From NCBI RefSeq assembly GCF_943912385.1, contig NZ_CALTTY010000003.1:70173-134172 (forward strand): a stretch of DNA of 64,000 nt, written 5' to 3'. Every line of letters begins with the position of its first letter. Within the stretch, counting starts at the first letter, position 1. The DNA is from an uncultured Anaerococcus sp. (GTDB taxonomy: Bacteria > Bacillota > Clostridia > Tissierellales > Peptoniphilaceae). The notes beneath the pieces were generated by a model. It was not told where the DNA came from. It made no database searches and saw only the letters and a list, made by a program, of their open reading frames with translations. The translations under genes and the position numbers were made by a program. Of the stretch, positions 10,364 to 20,264 are shown one piece after another.

Positions 10364-11824
10364 ATGAAAAAAGCAGGAATTTTATGGCCCCTAGCCAGCC
10401 TTAACGGAAATCATGGGATAGGAGACTTTGGTAAAGAGAGCTATGATTTTATAGATCTTGTTGTAAAATCTGGGTTTGATATGTGGCAAATCTTACCTTT
10501 AAACCCTTTAGGATACGGTAATTCACCCTACCAACCATACTCATCCTATGCTGGTGATGAGATTTATATATCCCTTGACAGACTCTACGAGGATAGCCTA
10601 CTTGATCAAAGAGTTGAGGATCTCCCACAAAAAGACAGGGTTGATTATAACTTTGTAAGAGAATTTAAGGGTAAGCATCTAAGAAAAGCCTATGAAAATT
10701 TCAAGAGAAAAGGTCTTGATAAGTCAGACTCCTATAAAAAGTTTTTAGAATTTGATTTTGTATATGATTATGCGGTATTTTTGAGTCTTAAAAAGGCAAA
10801 TGGTTTAATAGCTTGGAATGAATGGCCAGAAGAGCAAAAAAATTGGATTACAGATAAGAAATTCGACCTAGAGCCTTTTGAAGATGACATAAATTACGAA
10901 ATATTTATCCAATACATTTTCTATAACCAATGGATGGAATTAAAGTCCTATGCCAATGAAAAAGGACTTAAAATCATCGGTGATATACCATTTTATGTAG
11001 GTATTGATAGCCTTGATGTTTGGCAAAACCAAAAAGACTTTGAGATTACTGAAGAAGGTAAGCCAATTTTAATAGCAGGAGTACCACCAGATGCCTTCTC
11101 AGACCTAGGTCAAAGATGGGGTAACCCAATCTATAGATGGGATGAGCTTGAAAAAGATGACTTTAAGTTTTGGATAGATAGGCTCTCCTATAATGCTAAA
11201 TTATATGATATTGTAAGACTTGACCACTTTAGGGCCTTTGATACCTATTGGCAGATTGATGCGAAAAATGATACTGCTGTAGAAGGTGAGTGGATTTATG
11301 CACCTGGCTACAAGCTCTTTGATAAGATAAAAGAAGAGCTGGCAGATGTGGAGTTTATTGCAGAAGACCTTGGGACTATGATGCCAGGAGTTTTTAAACT
11401 TCGTGACCACTATGATCTTAAGGGTATGGTTATAATTCAAGAAAACCTAAGACCTTGGGAAGATCACCTCGTAGATGCGCCAGCTAATTCTGTCTCATAC
11501 CCTTCAACCCACGATAATAAAACCCTCTTCCAGTGGTTTTACGAATTGGATAAAGACCAACAAGAGTCCATAGTTGACCACTTCAAGGACCAAGGTATCG
11601 ATCATGGTGATATTACAGAAGACTTTTTTGACTATGCTATGGGTATGAATAGTGACTATGTAATAGTCTCTCTTGCAGATATACTTGGACTTGGGCAAGT
11701 AGCAAGGATAAACGAACCATCGACCTTAAGCTATAAGAACTGGTCATATAAGCTAAGAAGTCTTGATGATTTTAAGGCTAAGGCGGACTTTTTAAAAGAA
11801 ACTATAGAAAAAAATAAAAAATAA
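10364..11824 (+). CDS. malQ: 4-alpha-glucanotransferase (amylomaltase, GH77)
   Basis: Transfers alpha-1,4-glucan chains between maltodextrins, releasing glucose; cytoplasmic. 486 residues, GH77 family. Visible landmarks: N-terminal GDFG and NPLGYGNSPYQPYSS, the nucleophile region VRLDHFRAF, the acid/base region AEDLG and the STHDN transition-state Asp. An in-frame GTG occurs 6 bases earlier (10358), but ATG 10364 has AAGGAG at the right distance. Second gene of the regulator-malQ operon; two hairpins follow. Confidence 0.94.
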   Translation: MKKAGILWPLASLNGNHGIGDFGKESYDFIDLVVKSGFDMWQILPLNPLGYGNSPYQPYSSYAGDEIYISLDRLYEDSLLDQRVEDLPQKDRVDYNFVREFKGKHLRKAYENFKRKGLDKSDSYKKFLEFDFVYDYAVFLSLKKANGLIAWNEWPEEQKNWITDKKFDLEPFEDDINYEIFIQYIFYNQWMELKSYANEKGLKIIGDIPFYVGIDSLDVWQNQKDFEITEEGKPILIAGVPPDAFSDLGQRWGNPIYRWDELEKDDFKFWIDRLSYNAKLYDIVRLDHFRAFDTYWQIDAKNDTAVEGEWIYAPGYKLFDKIKEELADVEFIAEDLGTMMPGVFKLRDHYDLKGMVIIQENLRPWEDHLVDAPANSVSYPSTHDNKTLFQWFYELDKDQQESIVDHFKDQGIDHGDITEDFFDYAMGMNSDYVIVSLADILGLGQVARINEPSTLSYKNWSYKLRSLDDFKAKADFLKETIEKNKK

Positions 11825-11827
11825 AAA

Positions 11828-11842
11828 TCCCGCAAAGCGGGA
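11828..11842 (+). terminator. Hairpin directly after malQ
   Basis: TCCCGC AAA GCGGGA, 4 bases after the stop; lacks a strong T run and probably works with the next hairpin. Confidence 0.5.
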
Positions 11843-11845
11843 CAT

Positions 11846-11884
11846 AAACCTAGCAAGGAAATGACCACGAGCTAGGTTTTTTAT
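11846..11884. terminator. Bidirectional terminator, malQ / nucleotidyltransferase
   Basis: AAACCTAGC / GCTAGGTTT stem with a T run on the plus side, between convergent genes; the T run reaches the stop codon of the minus-strand gene. Confidence 0.7.
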
Positions 11885-12807
11885 TTGTCAGCCCAGATAT
11901 CTTCTGGGTAGGTATGTTCATCAAGCATTTTTCTAAAGGCTTCTTGGGCGGGTTTTAAATCTTCCTTATAGGTAATTCCAATCCATGTCTCATTAGTAGG
12001 AATGATTGTAACATCAGCTTTATCTTCGCAGATCCACTCGCCAATCATCTCTGGGAGTACATATTCAAGGGAGTCTAAATCTTTTTTATTATTTTCTAGA
12101 TATTTTACAAAATGTTTTTCTGCTAAATCCATAAACTCTGGAAAAGATGCCCAGAGGTTCATAGAAACTAGACTTTCAAGATTTAATAAATCTGGACCAA
12201 GACCTTCTTTTGATGAAAAAGTTCCGTCCTCTTTATTATATTTTATCTCATGGGTTTCTATGATATTTACCAGTTTATTTTCATCATCACCCACAGAAAC
12301 TCCCCTAGTAACTGTACCATTATCTGATAGGGTATTTTTTAGCTTATAGCCTGCCATAGCGACTTGGAGCTTTCCGCCTATTTCAGATGGGCTTTTTTGT
12401 AAAAATTCATGGAGGTCTTCAAAAACTTCCTTGCCGTAATAGTCATCAGCATTTATTACTAAAAATGGCTCATTGACTAGACACTTTGTAGCAAGGACTG
12501 CGTGGACTGTCCCCCAAGGCTTGATTCTTTCACTAGGAGAAGTAAATCCACCAGGTAGGGTCATATCTTGGAAGGCATATTCAACCTTTATAAAGTCCTC
12601 TATCCTAGAGCCTATTAGGTTTTTAAAATCTTTTTCTATATCTTTTCTTATTATAAAGACAACCTTGGTAAAACCTGCCTTTATGGCATCAAAGATTGAG
12701 TAATCTATGATGGTATATCCGTTATCATCCATCTTTGCAAGTTGCTTAATCCCTGCCTTGTATCTTGATCCTATGCCTGCGGCAAGGACCACTAGTGTAG
12801 TATCCAT
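11881..12807 (-). CDS. Sugar-phosphate nucleotidyltransferase
   Basis: NTP_transferase-fold protein of 308 residues that should activate a sugar or polyol phosphate with a nucleotide. The N-terminal signature LVVLAAGIGSRY matches the GxGxR pyrophosphorylase loop, and VINADDYYGKEVF matches the metal-binding Asp region. The start is ATG 12807, one base after the galE stop and behind AAGGAAAT; an upstream extension of the frame runs into galE and is unlikely. The pairing with galE suggests hexose-nucleotide metabolism or cell-surface glycan synthesis. Exact substrate unknown. Confidence 0.82.
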   Translation of the reverse strand: MDTTLVVLAAGIGSRYKAGIKQLAKMDDNGYTIIDYSIFDAIKAGFTKVVFIIRKDIEKDFKNLIGSRIEDFIKVEYAFQDMTLPGGFTSPSERIKPWGTVHAVLATKCLVNEPFLVINADDYYGKEVFEDLHEFLQKSPSEIGGKLQVAMAGYKLKNTLSDNGTVTRGVSVGDDENKLVNIIETHEIKYNKEDGTFSSKEGLGPDLLNLESLVSMNLWASFPEFMDLAEKHFVKYLENNKKDLDSLEYVLPEMIGEWICEDKADVTIIPTNETWIGITYKEDLKPAQEAFRKMLDEHTYPEDIWADK

Positions 12808-12808
12808 T

Positions 12809-13834
12809 TTATTTCCTTTCTTCATAACCATTGGGATTTTGAGATTGCCAGCGGTAAGAGTCCTCGCACATCTCCTTGATACCATTTTCTGCCTGCCAGC
12901 CTAGGACCTCATAGGCCTTTTTTGCGTCTGCATAGCATTTAGCAATGTCTCCCTCACGTCGGCCGACTATTTCATAAGGGACTTTTTTACCTGAAGCTTC
13001 TTCAAAAGCCCTTACAACCTCAAGGACTGAATATCCGTTACCTGTAGCAAGGTTTATAATTTCAAGTCCAGCAAGGTCATCAAGCTTGTCTATGGCTGCC
13101 ACATGCCCCTTAGCAAGGTCTACTACATGGATATAGTCCCTGACCCCTGTCCCATCAATTGTGTCATAGTCATCCCCAAAAACTCTTAGCTTATCAAGTT
13201 TTCCAACAGCCACCTGGGCTATGTATGGGAGGAGGTTGTTTGGAATCCCCTTGGGATCTTCACCTATCCTTCCTGACTTGTGGGCCCCTATAGGGTTAAA
13301 ATATCTTAGGAGGACTATCTTCCATTCTGGGTCTGACTTTTGCAGGTCAGTCATTATCTGCTCCATCATAGACTTAGACCAACCATAGGGATTGGTACAC
13401 TCGCCCTTGGGAAAGTCTTCTGCTATAGGGACCTTGTGAGGGTTTCCATAGACTGTGGCAGATGATGAGAAGATTAGCTTTTTAATTCCAACTTCTTTCA
13501 TAGCTTCAAGGGTAGAAAGAGTCCCTGTGATGTTGTTGTGGTAGTAGTCAAGAGGTTTATTGACAGACTCTCCAACAGACTTTAAGGCAGCGCAGTGGAT
13601 TAGGACATCGATTTTCTCCTTCTTTAAAACTTCCTTTAATCTTTCCTTATCAAGTATATCTGCCTCATAAAAATTAACCTTTTTGCCGCTAAGCTCTTCA
13701 ACCCTGTCCACAGCTATCTTAGACGAGTTTGAAAGGTTGTCATAAATCGTAACTTCATAGCCTTTGTTTAAAAGTTCAACAGCGGTGTGGCTACCAATAT
13801 AACCTGCTCCGCCAGTTATCATTACATTTTTCAT
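12809..13834 (-). CDS. galE: UDP-glucose 4-epimerase
   Basis: Interconverts UDP-glucose and UDP-galactose using bound NAD; cytoplasmic. 341 residues, extended SDR family. NAD loop GGAGYIG at about residues 8-14, the SSSATVYG strand, and the catalytic Tyr/Lys in NPYGWSK. The start at 13834 has GGAGAG upstream; the frame extends ten codons further without a ribosome site. First gene of a two-gene operon with a nucleotidyltransferase. The Leloir genes galK/galT are not adjacent. Confidence 0.94.
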   Translation of the reverse strand: MKNVMITGGAGYIGSHTAVELLNKGYEVTIYDNLSNSSKIAVDRVEELSGKKVNFYEADILDKERLKEVLKKEKIDVLIHCAALKSVGESVNKPLDYYHNNITGTLSTLEAMKEVGIKKLIFSSSATVYGNPHKVPIAEDFPKGECTNPYGWSKSMMEQIMTDLQKSDPEWKIVLLRYFNPIGAHKSGRIGEDPKGIPNNLLPYIAQVAVGKLDKLRVFGDDYDTIDGTGVRDYIHVVDLAKGHVAAIDKLDDLAGLEIINLATGNGYSVLEVVRAFEEASGKKVPYEIVGRREGDIAKCYADAKKAYEVLGWQAENGIKEMCEDSYRWQSQNPNGYEERK

Positions 13835-14034
13835 TATCTCTCCAATCTTTGGGTTAGTAAACATATAAATGACTATACTCTAATATGAGGGAATTTTGGA
13901 GTTTTCCTTAGAAACTCCTTTAAAGTGAATAAGTCTTATGGTATAAAAACAAATAAACTCATCAAAATATGCGCTAGTATTAGAGGAAAAATTTATCTTT
14001 ATGTTCTAATCTAGGGACTACTAGTAGAAATTAT

Positions 14035-14062
14035 TTGCAAAATCTTTCCCTATGAGTAAAAT
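14035..14062 (+). promoter_or_regulatory. Promoter of thrS T-box transcript
   Basis: TTGCAA, 16-base spacer, TAAAAT, just before the T-box leader. Confidence 0.55.
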
Positions 14063-14074
14063 AAAAGCATAGAT

Positions 14075-14290
14075 AAGACTGCGACGGGACTAGTAGGTCA
14101 ATAGACTTTTAACAGAGAGGGGAGATAGGTGAAAGACCCCACTAGATATTGATTGAATACCAACCCTGAGTCTCTTGTGATTAAGCAAGACGTAGACCTA
14201 CGATACAGGATTAATGAGAACAAATTTAGGTGGAACCACGGATTATACCGTCCTATTATCTAGAAGGATAAGGGGCGGTTTTTTTTATTC
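14075..14290 (+). promoter_or_regulatory. T-box leader (tRNA-Thr sensing) of thrS
   Basis: Long structured leader with the T-box sequence AGGTGGAACCACGG at 14228-14241 and a terminator hairpin (ACCGTCCT.../...GGGGCGGT) with a run of eight T at 14247-14287. Stem I features such as AGATAGGTGAAAGACCCC are visible. An ACC threonine codon at 14159-14161 (GAATACCAA) sits where the specifier is expected. Uncharged tRNA-Thr would pair there and with TGG in the T-box, allowing readthrough into thrS when threonine is scarce. Family knowledge supports the mechanism; the specifier assignment is by position. Confidence 0.9.
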
Positions 14291-14319
14291 GTAGATTTTA
14301 AATACTACAAGGAGAAGAT

Positions 14320-16242
14320 ATGATTAAGATTAAATTACCTGATGAATCAATCAAAGAATATGAAGAAGGAGTTCTTGTTGGTGATGTTACCAAAGATATC
14401 TCCATGGGCCTTTATAGGCAGGCAGTGGGAGCTGTTGTTAATGGAGAAGTAATGGGCTACGGGCAGCCAATAAAGGAAGATAGTGATTTTAGAGTCGTTA
14501 AATTTGACGATGAAGAAGGCAAGGAAATTTTCTGGCATACATCAAGCCACGTAATGGCAGCAGCCATCAAAGAGCTTTGGCCAGATACAAAATTTGCCAT
14601 AGGACCTGCCATAGCGGACGGGTTTTACTATGACATGGACCTTGAACACAGGTTTACCCCAGAAGATTTAGAAAAAATTGAAAAGAAAATGAAAGAAATT
14701 GCCAAAAAAGACCTTAAGCTTGAAAGAGTCGAAATATCTAGAGAAGAAGCGCTTAAGATGTTTAAAGACCAAGGCGAAGTCTACAAGGTAGAGTTAATAG
14801 AAGATTTACCAGAAGATGAACTTATAACCCTTTATAAGATGGGGGATGTCTTTACAGACCTTTGTAGGGGACCACACCTTGCCTCAACCAAGCAAATCAA
14901 GGCTATTAAATTAAAGGCAATTGCAGGTGCCTACTGGAGGGGAGATTCTGATAAGGCCATGCTCCAAAGGATCTATGGTATATCCTTCCCAAAGGCAAAA
15001 AACCTAGAAGAATATGAAATCCTACAAGAAGAAATAAAAAGACGTGACCACAGAAAAATCGGTAGGGAAATGGACCTATTTGCCTTCCATGAAGAAGGAC
15101 CAGGTTTCCCATTCTACCATCCAAACGGCATGATTCTGATGAACGAGCTTCTTGATTGGTGGAGGGGTGTTCTTAACCATAGTGGTTATGGAGAAATCAA
15201 AACTCCACTTATCCTAAATGAAGACCTATGGCACAGATCAGGCCACTGGGACCACTACAAGGAAAATATGTACTTCACAAAAATAGATGACGAAGACTAT
15301 GCAATCAAGCCAATGAACTGCCCAGGCTCAGTTCTAACTTACGCTTCTCGCCAACATTCTTATAGGGACCTACCAATTAGACTTGCAGAATTTGGCCAAG
15401 TTCACAGACACGAATTATCAGGTACCCTTCACGGCCTATTTAGGGTAAGAACATTTACCCAAGACGATGCCCACGTTTACTGCCTTCCAAGCCAAATCAA
15501 GGAAGAAGTTTACAGAATGATCGACCTTGCAGACCTACTTTATTCTACATTTGGTTTTAAATATACAATTGAATTATCTACAAGACCAGATGACTATATG
15601 GGAGATCTTAAGGATTGGGACTTCGCTGAAGACCAATTAAAGAAAGCCCTTGAAGAACGTGGTATAGATTATGAATTAAACCCAGGTGATGGTGCCTTCT
15701 ATGGTCCAAAGATTGACTTCCACTTAAAAGATGCAACAGAAAAATCATGGCAATGTGGTACTATCCAACTAGACTTCCAACTACCAGCCAATTTCGAGCT
15801 TGAATATATAGATGAAAATGGGGAAAAGCAAAGACCAGTTATGCTTCACAGGGCCCTACTTGGATCAATCGAAAGATTTATTGGTTCACTTATTGAACAC
15901 TTTGCAGGCAGGTTCCCACTTTGGATTAACCCAAAACAAATTGAAATTATTCCAGTAGCAGACAGGTTTGCTGACAAGGCACACGAAATTGCGGGAGAAA
16001 TTGAAAAAGCAGGCTTTAGAGTAGAAGTCGACGAAAGAAGCGAGGGTGTAGGCTATAAGATTAGGTCTGCCCAAATGATGAGGACAAACTATATGCTAGT
16101 AGTAGGCGATAAGGAAATCGAATCAGGCCTGTTAACAATAAGAAATAGGGACGGCGAAGAAATAAAAGACGTGAGCCTAGAAGACTTTATAGAAAAAATC
16201 TCTGAAGAAAGAGATACTAAGTCTAGAGATTCTTCATATTAA
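14320..16242 (+). CDS. thrS: Threonyl-tRNA synthetase
   Basis: Charges tRNA-Thr; class II synthetase of 640 residues, full length. Order: N-terminal TGS domain (1-62), editing domain with HTSSH near residue 73 and the FTDLCRGPH segment, catalytic core with zinc ligands in MNCPGS and the FGQVHRHE and DDAHVYC motifs, then the anticodon-binding domain (about 540-632). AAGGAGAAGAT precedes the ATG. Controlled by the T-box leader. An ATP-grasp gene follows after 8 bases and is probably co-transcribed. Confidence 0.97.
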   Translation: MIKIKLPDESIKEYEEGVLVGDVTKDISMGLYRQAVGAVVNGEVMGYGQPIKEDSDFRVVKFDDEEGKEIFWHTSSHVMAAAIKELWPDTKFAIGPAIADGFYYDMDLEHRFTPEDLEKIEKKMKEIAKKDLKLERVEISREEALKMFKDQGEVYKVELIEDLPEDELITLYKMGDVFTDLCRGPHLASTKQIKAIKLKAIAGAYWRGDSDKAMLQRIYGISFPKAKNLEEYEILQEEIKRRDHRKIGREMDLFAFHEEGPGFPFYHPNGMILMNELLDWWRGVLNHSGYGEIKTPLILNEDLWHRSGHWDHYKENMYFTKIDDEDYAIKPMNCPGSVLTYASRQHSYRDLPIRLAEFGQVHRHELSGTLHGLFRVRTFTQDDAHVYCLPSQIKEEVYRMIDLADLLYSTFGFKYTIELSTRPDDYMGDLKDWDFAEDQLKKALEERGIDYELNPGDGAFYGPKIDFHLKDATEKSWQCGTIQLDFQLPANFELEYIDENGEKQRPVMLHRALLGSIERFIGSLIEHFAGRFPLWINPKQIEIIPVADRFADKAHEIAGEIEKAGFRVEVDERSEGVGYKIRSAQMMRTNYMLVVGDKEIESGLLTIRNRDGEEIKDVSLEDFIEKISEERDTKSRDSSY

Positions 16243-16250
16243 GGGCATTT

Positions 16251-17432
16251 ATGAAAGAAGTACTAGCGCTTATCCTGGGAACAGATGACAACTCATACTC
16301 TGTTGCCAGGAGCTTCTATGAAGCCTATGGCAAAAAGTCTGTCACTGTGGGAGCAGGAGTTTTAAATGTTTATAAGGGAACTAAAATATCAAGACTCACC
16401 TATGAGAAGGGCTTTTCAAGTGACGATGATAAGTTTGTAGGGCTTTTAAATGAGGAAGCAAAAAAATATCCGAATATAAAATTTGTAATCTTTGCCCCAA
16501 ATGAAATCTACCTAAATATCCTATGCAAAAACCTTGATAGGTTAGACTTTGACTTCGAAGCGGCCTATCCATTTGGAGATACCTATAAAAACCTCTTTTA
16601 TAAGTCAAAGTTCTACGATTACCTAGAGACTATAGGCATTAGATATCCAAAAACTGAGATAATAAACGGGGATAATATTGAAAGCCTAAGCCTTGATGGA
16701 GATATCTTTATGAAGCCAGATGACTTTCCAGCCCTCTATGCCCTAGACTTTGATAAAAAGCAAAAGGGTTACTGGATTTCTTCAAATAATGAGGCTAAAA
16801 AAGTCCTTAGGGAAATCTATGAAGCAGGCTATAAGGGAGATATGATTGTCCAGGAATTTATAAATGGAGGAAACGGGTCAGAGTATTCCTTAAATGGGTA
16901 TAGGTCAACTAAGGGGGATACGTCTATGGTCCTTGCTAGAAATATTTTATCTGACCTAAGACCCCTTACAGTTGGTAACCACTTGGTTCAAATCGACCAC
17001 GACGATCCAAAGATGTATGAAATGGCAAAGAAAATCGTTGATAGTCTTGATTATGTGGGACTTTTTAACTTTGACTTTAAGGTTGACTCAAAGACAGGGG
17101 AGATTTTTGTTCTAGAAATGAACCAAAGGCAGGGCAGGACCTTTTATTACTCAACCCTTGCCGGAGTCAATCTTATAAAGCTTGCCATAGAAGATAAGGG
17201 CTACGGGAGAAGTGAAGTGGTTAAGCCGAAAAAGAAGTTTAGACTTATCAAACTTGGTGAAAAGATTCTTGAAGATAATATAGACCAGGACCTTCTAGGT
17301 GAATTTAAAGACAAAGACCGTGTCAGAAATACTGCCAATCCCAATATTATGAAAGAAGATGATTCACTAAAAAGAAGGGCCATCCTCTATAGGGATGTAA
17401 AAAGACGTGAAAAAGAAAATTTCCCTAATTAA
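16251..17432 (+). CDS. ATP-grasp carboxylate-amine ligase, possibly cell-wall related
   Basis: 393-residue ATP-grasp enzyme. The lid and metal-binding elements are visible: FMKPDDFPALYALDFDKK (about 150-170), VQEFINGGNGSEYSLNGY, and the Mg2+ site VLEMNQRQGR near residue 290. This architecture is shared with D-aspartate ligases that activate an amino acid for peptidoglycan cross-bridges, and the gene 78 bases downstream encodes a FemABX-type bridge transferase. I infer a role in wall-peptide modification. Substrate is not shown by sequence, and other carboxylate-amine ligases remain possible. It starts 8 bases after thrS, with a weak ribosome site (AAGGGC), so it may respond to threonine through the T-box. 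Confidence 0.7.
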   Translation: MKEVLALILGTDDNSYSVARSFYEAYGKKSVTVGAGVLNVYKGTKISRLTYEKGFSSDDDKFVGLLNEEAKKYPNIKFVIFAPNEIYLNILCKNLDRLDFDFEAAYPFGDTYKNLFYKSKFYDYLETIGIRYPKTEIINGDNIESLSLDGDIFMKPDDFPALYALDFDKKQKGYWISSNNEAKKVLREIYEAGYKGDMIVQEFINGGNGSEYSLNGYRSTKGDTSMVLARNILSDLRPLTVGNHLVQIDHDDPKMYEMAKKIVDSLDYVGLFNFDFKVDSKTGEIFVLEMNQRQGRTFYYSTLAGVNLIKLAIEDKGYGRSEVVKPKKKFRLIKLGEKILEDNIDQDLLGEFKDKDRVRNTANPNIMKEDDSLKRRAILYRDVKRREKENFPN

Positions 17433-17510
17433 CTAAGCTCGCCCTTATTTTATATCTGGGCTTACTTGTGTTAAAATAGGACTAAGAGTTAAAAATAGTA
17501 AGGGGAAATA

Positions 17511-18683
17511 ATGAATATAAAAGAAATTTCAAGAAAAGAATATGATGCCTACCTAGACAGGCTAGAAGGAGTCTCCTTCCTTCAGACAAGCGAGATGGCC
17601 GAAGTCTTAAAAAGCAATAAGAGAAAGACCAAGCTTCTAGCCTTAGTAGATGGAGAAGATATCCTCGCTGTGGGCCTTGCCTTTATGAGAAACTTTTATG
17701 GGGGAGAAAGAATTGACCTCATGGTTGGGGCAAGTGCCGAAGAAAAAGAAAATGAATATATCTTCTATGATAAGTTAAAAGACTATGCCAGGGAAGAAGG
17801 TTATTTAAAGCTTATAGTAAAACTTGATAGTGACTTTCAAAAAATTGACCAGGATGGCAAGGAAGTCCTAGAAGAAGATAAGTCGTTTTTTAAAAAGATG
17901 ACTGATGTGGGCTATGTAGAAAATGATGGGACCATCGCAAGCTTTGATGGGTCTCCAGACTACCAATTTATAAAGGATTTGACAGACTTCTTACCTGATA
18001 ATGAAGACAAGCTTTTAAAGTCCTTTAATAAAAATGCCCAAAGAAAGATAAAAAAGGCCAGAGAACTTGGAATCAGGGTCAGAAAAATCTCAAAAGATGA
18101 GATGGATGACTTTAAGAGCCTTACCTTTGAAACCGCAGAAAGGCAAGGTTTTGGTGATAAGTCCTTGGACTACTACCAGACCTTTTACGATGAGTTTGGT
18201 GAAAAAACTGAGTTTTTAACATCTGAAATAGACTTCGACTATTCTATAGAAAAAATAAGAAAACTTCTAGATTCTATAGCTGATAGCCCAAAAAATAAGC
18301 AAAGAAGGGATTCTTTAGAAAAAGATATAAGGATGCTAGAAGATTTTAAAAAAGAAGCAGATAGGGATATAGTCCCCCTTGCCAATATGATTTTAGTCTA
18401 TGGTGACGATGAAGTTGTATACTTTCTTGGTGGCTCTCTTACAGAATACCAAAAACTTCCGGGTGCCTTTATCCTCCAATATGAGGCCATGAAGAGGATA
18501 ATGGAAAAGGAAATTCCTATATATAACTTTTTTGGAGTTGACGGAGTCTTTGACGGAAGCGACGGGGTCCTGAGGTTTAAACAAAACTTTAATGGTTACA
18601 TCTTAAGAAAAACTGGCGCCTTTATTTACTATCCAGACCCAGCAAGGCTTGAAAAAGAGAAAAATAGTAAAAAAAAAGACTGA
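17511..18683 (+). CDS. FemABX-family peptidoglycan bridge aminoacyltransferase
   Basis: Transfers an amino acid from aminoacyl-tRNA to the lysine or ornithine side chain of lipid II, building the interpeptide bridge. 390 residues with two GNAT-like halves. Between them is a Lys/Arg-rich helical insert (about 240-290) as in FemA/FemX. SFLQTSEM at the start, NKNAQRKIKKA near residue 170 and YNFFGVDG near the end are typical. It follows an ATP-grasp ligase and thrS, a context that suits wall-bridge synthesis. The amino acid carried is unknown. Confidence 0.86.
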   Translation: MNIKEISRKEYDAYLDRLEGVSFLQTSEMAEVLKSNKRKTKLLALVDGEDILAVGLAFMRNFYGGERIDLMVGASAEEKENEYIFYDKLKDYAREEGYLKLIVKLDSDFQKIDQDGKEVLEEDKSFFKKMTDVGYVENDGTIASFDGSPDYQFIKDLTDFLPDNEDKLLKSFNKNAQRKIKKARELGIRVRKISKDEMDDFKSLTFETAERQGFGDKSLDYYQTFYDEFGEKTEFLTSEIDFDYSIEKIRKLLDSIADSPKNKQRRDSLEKDIRMLEDFKKEADRDIVPLANMILVYGDDEVVYFLGGSLTEYQKLPGAFILQYEAMKRIMEKEIPIYNFFGVDGVFDGSDGVLRFKQNFNGYILRKTGAFIYYPDPARLEKEKNSKKKD

Positions 18684-18848
18684 TTAGACTCAGTAAAAAA
18701 GTTTACAGAAAAATATTTAAATAAGTTTAGTATATCCTAGAAGAAGGGGTATAGTAAAAATGTGATTTATACAAGACTTAGGAAAGATAGCGGCATAAGC
18801 CGTTATTTTTCTGCAAAAATTTCGAAAAATTCATTAAGGAGGGTAAAT

Positions 18849-20219
18849 ATGTCAGAAAAAATCAGAAAAAACAAGATGGGTACAGAAGATGTCCGCAAGC
18901 TTCTTTTTACTATGAGTTTACCCATCATAATTTCGTTTTTGGTTCAGTCAGTCTATAATGTTGTAGATTCGATTTTTGTATCAAGGATTTCTGAAGAGGC
19001 TCTTACAGCCGTTTCACTTTGCTTTCCGGTCCAAAACATTATGATTGCCTTTGCTGTTGGTATAGGTATAGGAACAACAGCCTTAATATCAAGGTATCTG
19101 GGTATGGATGATAGGAAGAGAGTGTCGTCAATTGCAACCCACGGGCTAGTTTTAGCCATAATTTCTATGCTAGCCTTTGTCTTATTCGGTATATTTTTCT
19201 CAGACTTTTATGCAAGAAGCCAATCTACAGATCCTGAGATAATAAAATATACTAAAGACTATCTGTCCATAGTACTTATATTTTCTGTGGGAATATTTTT
19301 TCAAATATTTTTTGAAAAAACCCTCCAGTCAACTGGTAACACAGTATACACTATGATAACCCAGGGTATAGGGGCTCTTATAAACATTATACTTGACCCT
19401 ATAATGATCTTTGGTCTTTTTGGTTTTCCAATGCTTGGTGTAAGGGGAGCAGCCCTTGCAACTATCATTGGACAAATAAGTGGGGCTCTTGTAGGACTAA
19501 TGCTCCATGTGAAGAAAAATGATGATGTTAAATTTGAGTTTAAAAACTTCAAGCTCCACAAGGAAAACCTAGGTCTAATCTTTTCCATAGGTCTACCATC
19601 AATTATTATGTCAGGAATAGGCTCGGTTGTTTTATTCCTTATAAATGCGATCCTTTATAGCTTTGGGTCATCAGCCGTAGCAGCATATGGGATTATGTTT
19701 AAGCTCCAGTCCTTTGCCTTTATGCCCATGTTTGGAATATCTAATGCCCTTCTTGCCATAGTTTCCTATAACTATGGGGCTAAAAAAAAGACGAGAATAA
19801 AGGAGGCTATAGGTCTTTCCATGAAGGCGTCTTTTGTAATTGTTGGCCTTGCGGCCTTACTAATGTGGGTTTTTACTAAGCAAATCTTTGACCTCTTTGC
19901 GGCGACAGATACTATGAGAAATATCGGAGTTCCAATGATTAGGGTGGTTTCCCTATCCCTTATCGTATCAATTCCATCTGTAATAGGTGTTGGGGGAATC
20001 TTCCAAGCTCTTGGCAACTGGAAATTCCCGATTTTCCAATCATTTCTAAGACAGGTAATAATCCTACTTCCTACATTCTATCTTTTTTCGAGGATAGGAA
20101 ATCTGGATTTTGCCTGGTGGGCCTTTGTAGTTTCAGAATTTATCACAGCCCTTATCTGCATTGCTTATATCAGGAGGGATATAAGAAATAAAATAGATAT
20201 CCTACCAGATGAAGTATAG
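18849..20219 (+). CDS. MATE-family efflux transporter
   Basis: Multidrug/toxin exporter driven by Na+ or H+; 456 residues and 12 predicted membrane helices in two MatE halves. KLLFTMSLPIIISFLVQSVYNVVDSIFV is the usual N-terminal MATE segment. The start is ATG 18849 behind AAGGAGGG; the frame continues 29 codons upstream without a ribosome site. A small hairpin CGGC ATAA GCCG followed by a T-rich stretch lies at about 18792-18810, inside the leader, and could attenuate transcription. Ends at a bidirectional terminator. Confidence 0.9.
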   Translation: MSEKIRKNKMGTEDVRKLLFTMSLPIIISFLVQSVYNVVDSIFVSRISEEALTAVSLCFPVQNIMIAFAVGIGIGTTALISRYLGMDDRKRVSSIATHGLVLAIISMLAFVLFGIFFSDFYARSQSTDPEIIKYTKDYLSIVLIFSVGIFFQIFFEKTLQSTGNTVYTMITQGIGALINIILDPIMIFGLFGFPMLGVRGAALATIIGQISGALVGLMLHVKKNDDVKFEFKNFKLHKENLGLIFSIGLPSIIMSGIGSVVLFLINAILYSFGSSAVAAYGIMFKLQSFAFMPMFGISNALLAIVSYNYGAKKKTRIKEAIGLSMKASFVIVGLAALLMWVFTKQIFDLFAATDTMRNIGVPMIRVVSLSLIVSIPSVIGVGGIFQALGNWKFPIFQSFLRQVIILLPTFYLFSRIGNLDFAWWAFVVSEFITALICIAYIRRDIRNKIDILPDEV

Positions 20220-20227
20220 GAAATAAA

Positions 20228-20255
20228 AAGAACCGAGCGTATGCTCGGTTCTTTG
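20228..20255. terminator. Bidirectional terminator
   Basis: AAGAACCGAGC / GCTCGGTTCTT perfect 11-bp stem with a 4-base loop, between convergent genes. Confidence 0.88.
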
Positions 20256-20264
20256 TGTAATAAC

